Under the pieces are notes generated by a model, which did no database searches, was not told where the DNA came from, and saw nothing but the letters and a program-made list of their open reading frames with translations. 6,230 nucleotides of DNA from Microcaldota archaeon (lineage in GTDB: Archaea > Micrarchaeota > Micrarchaeia > Micrarchaeales > CABMGC01): NCBI GenBank assembly GCA_027328265.1, contig DAHVVD010000063.1:1-6230 (forward strand), written 5' to 3'. Made by a program: the position numbers and the translations under genes. This document shows positions 1-4,332 of the stretch, one piece after another (the stretch's first letter is position 1; each line of letters starts with the position of its first letter).

Positions 1-2
1 CG

Positions 3-470
3 CTCAACATTGAGGGGACTGTTCCTATTCCCAAGGTGCTAGCCGACAGGTTCATAATGAAGATAGACGTCGACTACCCTGACATAGAGGCAGAGGGGCA
101 GATGCTCAGGCTGAAGGAGACCGAAGAGAAGGTGGTGACGAACAAGGTAATAGAAATATCTGACGTGATAAAGATCCAGGAGGACGCGAAGTCCGTGAAA
201 TTCGGCGACGAGGTAAGCAAGTACGTTACAGGTATAGTGACCGCGACTAGGAAGGAGATTCACGTCGTCATGGGCGCGAGCCCGAGGGCTGACATAGCCT
301 TCATGAGATGCGGCAAGGCCCTCGCGCTGATAGACGGTAGAAAGGAAGTCACCAAGGATGACATAAGGTTCCTAGCGAGGCCCATACTCAGCCACAGGCT
401 GGCTGTGAGGTCAACAGGAGGCATAGGCGTGCATGGAATCATAGATGGGATAGTAGCTACATACGGCTAG
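3..470 (+). CDS. MoxR-family AAA+ ATPase, C-terminal part (5' truncated by window edge)
   Basis: The reading frame is open from the first base, so this is the last 155 codons of a longer gene; a GTG at 36 is internal. MoxR proteins are AAA+ ATPases that act as chaperones in assembling or activating protein complexes, often with von Willebrand A partners. Seen here: the segment IEGTVPIPKVLADRF (fragment residues 3-17), matching the family's EGTYPLPEAQLDRF region after sensor 1; then a helical lid containing the sensor-2 motif GASPRADIAF (91-100) and KALALIDGRKEVTKDDI, the typical MoxR C-terminal lid. Walker A and B lie upstream, outside the window. The usual YPLPEAQ is changed to VPIPKVL, so it is a diverged member. 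No vWA or DUF58 gene follows; the next gene is a small membrane protein with its own promoter. Family call is firm; partner and role are unknown. Confidence 0.9.
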   Translation, partial: LNIEGTVPIPKVLADRFIMKIDVDYPDIEAEGQMLRLKETEEKVVTNKVIEISDVIKIQEDAKSVKFGDEVSKYVTGIVTATRKEIHVVMGASPRADIAFMRCGKALALIDGRKEVTKDDIRFLARPILSHRLAVRSTGGIGVHGIIDGIVATYG

Positions 471-496
471 CTCCGATGGCAAACAGAATAGCAAGG

Positions 497-505
497 CTTA
501 AATAT
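497..505 (+). promoter_or_regulatory. Archaeal TATA box for the pilin-like gene
   Basis: CTTAAATAT matches the archaeal box A (TTTAWATA-like) and is preceded by purine-rich GCAAGG, a possible weak BRE. Its centre near 501 predicts transcription start around 527-530, just upstream of the ATG at 536. This favours 536 over the ATG at 476 as the true start of the following gene, because 476 lies upstream of the promoter and has no Shine-Dalgarno. Confidence 0.6.
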
Positions 506-535
506 CTTGGTTTTTATACTAAATCTAGGGATATT

Positions 536-958
536 ATGAATATAGGAATGTACTCGAACAAGCTCAAGCTTGTGGCCTATCTTGCAATGCTAGTGGGCGT
601 TTTCTATTCTGTTGCGCTACCGAGCGTTTCAGCTCAGGGTCTTCCTGGTGGTCTGGTTTCAAGCCCGCTAACCTCAGCGCTTTGCAGCGTCATAGGCACG
701 ATAGCTACCGTGATAGGAGTCATAGCCATATTCATGTTCGTACTCGGAGGAATACTGTACTCGTTCGCTCACTTCCTTCCAGCTGCAGGCAACCTCAAGG
801 GAAGCATGCAGGGCTGGGGAATGGGAATGCTGATGGGCGGGATAGTAATGCTTATACTCTATCTCCTTGCTCCTTTCATAGTGGGCAAGATAATCGCGGT
901 TAGCCAGGGAGGAGTAGGCGTAGGCATACCGGCGATCTCGAGAGTCTTCTGTCCGTAA
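536..958 (+). CDS. Small secreted/membrane protein, VirB2/TrbC pilin-like architecture
   Basis: Start chosen at ATG 536 (140 aa): the TATA box at 497-505 predicts a transcript beginning about 6-9 bases before it, and AGGGA at 527-531 could be a weak ribosome site. An in-frame ATG at 476 would add 20 residues; ATG 548 is also possible. Seen: a signal peptide (basic SNKLK, hydrophobic core at about 12-28, then ALPSVSA with likely cleavage after Ala33), a glycine/serine stretch, a hydrophobic helix at about 52-75, a short loop (HFLPAAGNLKGSMQ), a Gly/Met-rich helix at about 95-120, and a hydrophilic tail. Cys50 and Cys139 are the only cysteines and could pair. Signal peptide plus two hydrophobic helices around a short loop is the layout of VirB2/TrbC conjugative pilins and of subunits of archaeal DNA-import pili. 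The family is inferred from layout, not strong sequence identity; another small membrane protein is possible. It is the last gene before a terminator. Confidence 0.7.
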   Translation: MNIGMYSNKLKLVAYLAMLVGVFYSVALPSVSAQGLPGGLVSSPLTSALCSVIGTIATVIGVIAIFMFVLGGILYSFAHFLPAAGNLKGSMQGWGMGMLMGGIVMLILYLLAPFIVGKIIAVSQGGVGVGIPAISRVFCP

Positions 959-980
959 GCGCTAAGCTGATCTTGGTTTT

Positions 981-1003
981 GGATGCTATGCATCCTTTCT
1001 TTG
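981..1003 (+). terminator. Hairpin plus U-rich tract after the pilin-like gene
   Basis: GGATGC (981-986), loop TAT, then GCATCC (990-995) forms a perfect 6-bp stem, followed by TTTCTTTG. It lies 22 bases after the pilin-like stop and before the convergent sua5 stop at 1008. Archaeal termination depends mainly on U-rich tracts, so the T-rich run may matter more than the stem. On the minus strand the hairpin is not followed by U, so it is a poorer terminator for sua5. Confidence 0.5.
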
Positions 1004-1007
1004 ATTA

Positions 1008-2069
1008 TTAGCGGTAGCCTTGAAGGAGAAGCTTCTTGAGCTCCCTCCCGGTTTTAAACGAGTTGTGTGACGAGGCCTTGCGCAGCCTGTTCATTATCGC
1101 GAGGCCCTCTCCCTTCTCCGCGAAAGACTCGACTATTCCGAACCTGACCTTTAGGGAGTCTAGCCTTATGAGCGCGTCGAAGAGGTTCGAGGCCATCTCA
1201 GCTGTATTTTTCCTACTGCCAAGTATTATTCTTTTAACGTTAGGAGACCTGATGAGTCTCGAAGTCTCCTTTGAACCTATGAAGGCTAAGTCTTTCATGC
1301 CTTTGAGTATCTCAGGAAGTTTTTCCCGTTTTCCTTCATAAAGAAAGAGGGGCCTCTCAGGCGAGTAGTGCCTGTATTTCATTCCCGGAGTTGTTACCTT
1401 TTTGGAATCTTCAAGGCCTCTAGTTTGATTGGTGACTCTAGGTCTTTTACCGAATGCCTTGGCTATCTGCTCCACAGTGAATGATCCAGGCCTCAGGACT
1501 TTAAAGTCCCTCAAGTCTAATATTGTCGACTCGATCCCGTGTTTTGTTTTTCCCGCATCAAGTATTACATCTACCTTTCCCTTGAAGTACATGAGAGCGT
1601 GCCTGCCAGAAGTTGCTGAGGGTTTCGTGGAGGGGTTCGCGCTCGGCGCGGCTATTGGCACGCCTGTCTTTTTTATCAATGAGAGCGCTACCATGTTGTC
1701 AGGCATTCTTATGCAGACAGTCTTGAGACCTGCGGTGACAACTTTAGGCAAACCCGGCCTCGCAACTACAACGAAAGTTATTGGAGCTGGCCAGGTCTTT
1801 CTTATCGCCCTCAAGTATTTTCTCGGTATTATCCCGACTTTCTCTGCCATTTCCATGCTTGAGACATGCACTATGAGCGGGTTGTCCCTTGCCCTTCCCT
1901 TTGCACTGAAGATTCCAGCGCAGGCTTTTGGGTTTGTTGCGTCGGCGCCTATACCGTAGACTGTCTCTGTTGGAAAGATGACAAGGCCTCCTTTCCTTAG
2001 AACCTTAGCTGCCTTCTCCATCCTCTTCGGGTCGGGCTTCCTATCGCTGACTTTCAGGAAGAGGGTCAT
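1008..2069 (-). CDS. sua5: Threonylcarbamoyl-AMP synthase, two-domain Sua5 type
   Basis: Makes L-threonylcarbamoyl-AMP from threonine, bicarbonate and ATP; the KEOPS complex then transfers the moiety to A37 of ANN-decoding tRNAs (t6A) in the cytoplasm. Seen in 353 aa: an N-terminal YrdC/TsaC domain at about 13-205 with FPTETVYGIG (32-41), SAKGRARDNPL (55-65, the family's basic substrate-binding motif), PSAN (142-145) and GIESTILD (178-185); the conserved linker TPGMKYRHYSP (227-237); and a Rossmann-like Sua5 domain ending in the typical GEGLAIMNRLRKAS (320-333). Length fits Sua5 (about 340-350) rather than the short TsaC form. The ATG lies 11 bases after the K+ channel stop, with AAGGAT close upstream and GAGGAG inside the channel's last codons, so the two are probably co-transcribed and perhaps translationally coupled. 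Essential housekeeping gene in most organisms; call is very secure. Confidence 0.96.
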   Translation of the reverse strand: MTLFLKVSDRKPDPKRMEKAAKVLRKGGLVIFPTETVYGIGADATNPKACAGIFSAKGRARDNPLIVHVSSMEMAEKVGIIPRKYLRAIRKTWPAPITFVVVARPGLPKVVTAGLKTVCIRMPDNMVALSLIKKTGVPIAAPSANPSTKPSATSGRHALMYFKGKVDVILDAGKTKHGIESTILDLRDFKVLRPGSFTVEQIAKAFGKRPRVTNQTRGLEDSKKVTTPGMKYRHYSPERPLFLYEGKREKLPEILKGMKDLAFIGSKETSRLIRSPNVKRIILGSRKNTAEMASNLFDALIRLDSLKVRFGIVESFAEKGEGLAIMNRLRKASSHNSFKTGRELKKLLLQGYR

Positions 2070-2080
2070 AGTATCCTTGC

Positions 2081-2833
2081 CTAGAGCTCCTCTATCTTCT
2101 GCGAGAGGATGTTCGAGACCATCTCGGATGGATTTATTACGCCGACTCCTGCGCCCATCCTCCTTATGTGGATCTCCTCGTCCTTGCTGTGAGCTATGAC
2201 CACTATCTTCGATTTCTCTGCAAGGTTCCTGACCACCAGTATCGCATAGGCCATCTTGGACTTGTCGAGCATGTCTATTATGACGGACTTTGCCTTGTCG
2301 AACTCGAACTTAACCATCTCATCTTCGTTGGTCTCGTCTGCCACATATGCCTTGTAGCCGCTCTCGCGCATCTCAGCCGCAACTTCTGAGTTATTGCTGA
2401 TCATTATGAACCTCTCGTTCTTATCCTTGAGCTTCTCAGCGAGTCTGAGGTTTACGCTGTCGCCTCCGACAAGTATCACGTGGTTCTTCAGGAGGCGCTT
2501 CTCGAAGGGGCTGAGTCTTCCCGAAGTACTTTCTGCTCTCGCTATTACCAGCTCGCTCGAGACGAAGGTTATTGTGCTTAGAAAGACTCCTATGCCTACG
2601 AGTACGAGCACTATTACGAAGATCCTCGCAGCTGCAGTGACAGGCACTATGTCGCCGTATCCTACAGTCGAGACAGTGATGACGGTGAAGTAAGCGGCTT
2701 CAAGCAGCGAGTTTATAGGCACGCTGAAGCCTGACTCGTAGTGGCCAATTATGTAGGTGCCCGAGATTCCCGCTATGAAAACGATAGCTATCAGCGATAT
2801 GTATACCGCTATCATTCTTGAGGTATTGACCAT
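2081..2833 (-). CDS. Two-TM potassium channel with short RCK (TrkA-N) domain, MthK-like
   Basis: A K+ channel of the inner-helix/RCK type. Seen in 250 aa: TM1 at about 8-30; pore helix 44-55; selectivity filter TVGYGD (56-61); TM2 at about 69-95 with Gly80 and Gly82 as candidate gating hinges; a charged linker; then an RCK-N Rossmann fold from about 117 (HVILVGGDSVNLRLAEKL). The usual GxGxxG dinucleotide motif is altered (GGDSVN), as it is in MthK, so ligand control is probably not plain NAD(H) binding. The chain ends about where RCK-N ends (NPSEMVSNIL); the RCK-C lobe that binds Ca2+ in longer channels is absent. No internal Met near the domain boundary is seen, so a separately translated soluble RCK ring (as in MthK) is not evident. 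Start ATG 2833 is supported by a TATA box about 38 bases upstream and a close GGGAG. sua5 follows 11 bases downstream. Tetramer in the cytoplasmic membrane is inferred from the family. Confidence 0.93.
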   Translation of the reverse strand: MVNTSRMIAVYISLIAIVFIAGISGTYIIGHYESGFSVPINSLLEAAYFTVITVSTVGYGDIVPVTAAARIFVIVLVLVGIGVFLSTITFVSSELVIARAESTSGRLSPFEKRLLKNHVILVGGDSVNLRLAEKLKDKNERFIMISNNSEVAAEMRESGYKAYVADETNEDEMVKFEFDKAKSVIIDMLDKSKMAYAILVVRNLAEKSKIVVIAHSKDEEIHIRRMGAGVGVINPSEMVSNILSQKIEEL

Positions 2834-2866
2834 CTCCCAATCCCATGTATATACTTAACACAATAT

Positions 2867-2876
2867 TTTATAAAAT
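2867..2876 (-). promoter_or_regulatory. TATA box for the K+ channel-sua5 operon
   Basis: TTTTATAAAA is a 10-bp palindrome in an AT-rich patch. Centred near 2871.5, it predicts minus-strand transcription starting near 2845, leaving a leader of about 12 bases before ATG 2833 that holds GGGAG. A second weaker TATA-like site, GTATATAC at 2847-2854, would start transcripts inside the gene. The palindrome could in principle fire rightward, but no gene follows it on the plus strand. Confidence 0.6.
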
Positions 2877-2887
2877 AGCCCTATGAA

Positions 2888-3019
2888 TCACTGCTGCCTG
2901 TCTATCTCGTTTTTGATTTTCCTCTGCTCGTAGTCTGTCATGTGCCTCGACCAGAATGAGGCGGTGCGCTTGGTGAGAGAATTCAGGAGCCATGCTGCAG
3001 GCCTTTTCCTGTACCTCCT
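2888..3019 (-). other. -1 frame coding extension of the aldo/keto reductase (frameshifted or recoded)
   Basis: This frame is open from a TGA at 3037-3035 to the TGA at 2890-2888. From 3019 it encodes 43 residues: basic RRYRKRP, then AAWLLNSLTKRTASFW, and a charged helical end (YEQRKIKNEIDRQQ). Codon choice (AGG, GAG, CAG, ATA, AAC, GAC) matches the genes around it, and the frame has no upstream start codon, only an internal ATG at 2941 that would give 17 residues. Read with the reductase through the heptamer at 3025-3019, the product would be about 307 aa. It may instead be real in-frame sequence cut off by a one-base deletion in the T run. Function unknown; the basic, amphipathic make-up could suit membrane or nucleic-acid contact, but that is speculation. 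Confidence 0.5.
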
Positions 3020-3810
3020 AAAAAAGAAGATACCTCAGATCTTTCGGCTTCGGTGAGCCTCCATCCTACAGCTCCAGCGTTCTCGGTGACGTGCTCTTTG
3101 CTGCTCGCCTTCGGTATTGCTGCCACTCCTGACGAAAGTAGGAAGTTGAGCGCTACCTGGGTTGGCGTCTTTTTGTGCCTCTTGCCTATCGACTCCAGGA
3201 GCCCAAGGATCTTTGCGTTCTTCCTCTTGTAGAGGGCACCTTGCGCGAGCGGGCTGTATGCTATGACAGTCACGCCCTCCTTCCTGCAGAACTCGAGCAT
3301 TCCGTTCTCCGGGTCGCGGTCAAGTATGCTGTACTCTATCTGGTTCGAGACTATCCTGCTGCTCTTCATGCAGAGCTGCGCGTCCCTGAGCTCCTCTATT
3401 GAGAAGTTGGATACCCCTATGTGCCTTACCTTTCCGGATTTGACGAGCTCCTCCATGGCCCGCATCGTCTCTGTTACCGGCACAGACTTGTTGGGCCAGT
3501 GGAGCTGGTAGAGGTCTATCTGCTTAACGTCTAGCCTCTCTAGGCTCGCCTCGCACGCCTTTATAACGTCGTCGTGGCGGAAGTGGTGTGGCGAGACCTT
3601 GGTAGCGACGAATATCTCATTGCCCTTTATCGCCTTGCCCACTATCTCCTCTGTGCCGTACATCTCTGCCGTGTCTATGAACTTCATGCCTAGGCTTATT
3701 CCCGTCTCGAGGGCCTCGAGGCTCTTCTCAGGTTCCGCGCCTATCTTCCATGTGCCCATGCCCAGCTCCGGAATCTTTTCGCCTGTTTTTCCCAGCTCGA
3801 TGAAGTCCAT
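2983..3810 (-). CDS. Aldo/keto reductase
   Basis: NADPH-dependent reduction of aldehydes or ketones; substrate not predictable. Start chosen at ATG 3810 (275 aa): this gives the family's classic beginning (MDFIELGKTGEKIPELGMGTW) and lies about 26 bases from a TTTTAAA box; ATG 3858 would add 16 unconserved residues and overlap that promoter. Seen, numbered from 3810: the catalytic tetrad Asp46 and Tyr51 (IDTAEMYG), Lys71 (ATK) and His104 (YQLHWP); GVSNF at 132-136; NQIEYS; AYSPLAQG; and the cofactor-phosphate motif IPKASSKEH (232-240). The (beta/alpha)8 barrel is complete by about residue 262. The last 11 residues are glycine-rich and unremarkable. Codons for Ser262-Phe263-Leu264 contain U UUU UUA in frame, and a -1 shift would replace those 11 residues with a 43-residue basic extension (listed separately). 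Divergent from the Nudix gene. Closest functional groups would be 2,5-diketogluconate-reductase-like enzymes; the family call is secure. Confidence 0.93.
   Translation of the reverse strand: MDFIELGKTGEKIPELGMGTWKIGAEPEKSLEALETGISLGMKFIDTAEMYGTEEIVGKAIKGNEIFVATKVSPHHFRHDDVIKACEASLERLDVKQIDLYQLHWPNKSVPVTETMRAMEELVKSGKVRHIGVSNFSIEELRDAQLCMKSSRIVSNQIEYSILDRDPENGMLEFCRKEGVTVIAYSPLAQGALYKRKNAKILGLLESIGKRHKKTPTQVALNFLLSSGVAAIPKASSKEHVTENAGAVGWRLTEAERSEVSSFLGGTGKGLQHGS
3019..3025 (-). other. U UUU UUA slippery heptamer in the aldo/keto reductase 3' end
   Basis: The reductase codons TCT TTT TTA place this heptamer exactly in the X XXY YYZ phase needed for tandem -1 slippage; it is the same heptamer as in the HIV-1 gag-pol site. 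A -1 slip leads straight into the open frame at 3019-2888. No strong downstream stimulatory structure is evident: AGGAG at 3019-3015 could pair with CTCCT at 2989-2985 (5 bp) and GGCC with GGCT inside it, both weak. A missing T in a T7 run would give the same appearance. Confidence 0.5.
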
Positions 3811-3831
3811 GATTTTATACTGCGGCATTCG

Positions 3832-3838
3832 TTTTAAA
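3832..3838. promoter_or_regulatory. Shared bidirectional TATA element between aldo/keto reductase and Nudix genes
   Basis: TTTTAAA (its core TTTAAA at 3833-3838 is palindromic) is centred at 3835.5. The reductase ATG at 3810 (minus) is 25.5 bases away and the Nudix ATG at 3862 (plus) 26.5 bases away, the usual TATA-to-start distance in archaea. Both transcripts would therefore be leaderless, and neither start has a Shine-Dalgarno in front of it. A further ATTTTATAC at 3812-3820 is too close to either ATG to serve these starts. Confidence 0.5.
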
Positions 3839-3861
3839 GACTTATCCTTCAATTTCATTAC

Positions 3862-4329
3862 ATGCTCAGGATGACCCTCTGCGAGGTTGTGAAGGGAAAG
3901 ATGCTTCTCCTAAAGAAGGCGAACAGAGGGATCAGCAAAGGAAAGTGGAACGGACTCGGAGGAAAGATAGAGAGCGGAGAGAGCGAAAAGGAGAACGCGG
4001 TCCGCGAGATCGAGGAGGAGTCGGGGCTCAGGGCAAAGAGGCTAGAAAGAAGAGGCACTATCTACTTCTCAAAAGGATCGAGAGGAAACAGGCTGGGAAG
4101 GATATCCTTATTCGTGTGCAACAACTTCTCTGGACAGTTAAAGGCTGGCAGCGAAGGCGAGCTAAAGTGGTTCGATACAGGTAACCTTCCTTACGATAGG
4201 ATGTGGGACGATGACAGGTATTGGATGCCGCTGCTTATGCGCGGATACGCTTTCGAGGCCGAATTCATCTACGACAAGAAGATGGAGAAGGTCATTGCGC
4301 TCTCTATAAGGAAGATAAGGAAGGTATGA
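3862..4329 (+). CDS. Nudix hydrolase, MTH1 (8-oxo-dGTP diphosphatase)-like
   Basis: Hydrolyses nucleoside diphosphates linked to another moiety; relatives of this type remove oxidised purine nucleotides (8-oxo-dGTP, 2-hydroxy-dATP) from the pool. Seen in 155 aa: a perfect Nudix box GX5EX7REUXEEXGU at 34-56 (from GKIESGE to REIEEESGL), which binds Mg2+ and carries the catalytic glutamates; WNGLGGK just before it; and, near the end, WFDTGNLPYDRMWDDDRYWMPLL (given here in pieces: WFDTGNLP 104-111, MWDDDRYW 114-121, MPLL 122-125). That last region lines up with human MTH1 MWPDDSYWFPLL, where Trp117, Asp119 and Asp120 hold the base; the counterparts are Trp115, Asp117 and Asp118, and Asn30 matches MTH1 Asn33. 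Start ATG 3862 fits a leaderless transcript from the shared TATA element. Its stop abuts the stop of the convergent ATPase gene. Nudix family is certain; substrate is inferred from the base-pocket match. Confidence 0.93.
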   Translation: MLRMTLCEVVKGKMLLLKKANRGISKGKWNGLGGKIESGESEKENAVREIEEESGLRAKRLERRGTIYFSKGSRGNRLGRISLFVCNNFSGQLKAGSEGELKWFDTGNLPYDRMWDDDRYWMPLLMRGYAFEAEFIYDKKMEKVIALSIRKIRKV

Positions 4330-4332
4330 TCA
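4327..4332. other. Abutting convergent stop codons in palindrome TGATCA
   Basis: The Nudix stop TGA (4327-4329) and the minus-strand ATPase stop TGA (4332-4330) meet with no base between them, forming TGATCA. There is no room for a terminator between the genes, so the transcripts must overlap into each other's 3' coding ends. Confidence 0.9.

Noticed and set aside
476..535. Upstream 20-residue extension of the pilin-like protein from ATG 476
   Set aside because: It overlaps the TATA box at 497-505, has no ribosome site, and would put a hydrophilic stretch ahead of a well-formed signal peptide.
1036..1959. Long plus-strand ORFs opposite sua5
   Set aside because: They mirror a firmly identified gene; no recognisable motifs, promoters or ribosome sites.
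2847..2854. GTATATAC as the K+ channel TATA box
   Set aside because: It is only about 18 bases from ATG 2833, so transcripts would begin inside the gene; TTTTATAAAA at 2867-2876 fits better.
2888..2941. Stand-alone 17-codon ORF from ATG 2941, with GAGG just upstream
   Set aside because: The gene-like frame extends 26 codons further upstream without a start, so it is better explained as the end of a longer, frameshifted product.
2870..2993. 41-codon minus-strand ORF from ATG 2993 in the third frame
   Set aside because: It runs through the K+ channel TATA box, its codons are less like the neighbouring genes, and the AGGAGGT at 3019-3013 is about 20 bases away, too far to be its ribosome site.
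3013..3019. Perfect Shine-Dalgarno-like AGGAGGT (minus strand) inside the reductase 3' end
   Set aside because: No ATG, GTG or TTG lies 5-10 bases downstream. It follows the slippery heptamer, whereas known SD-like stimulators of frameshifting lie upstream of the slip site.
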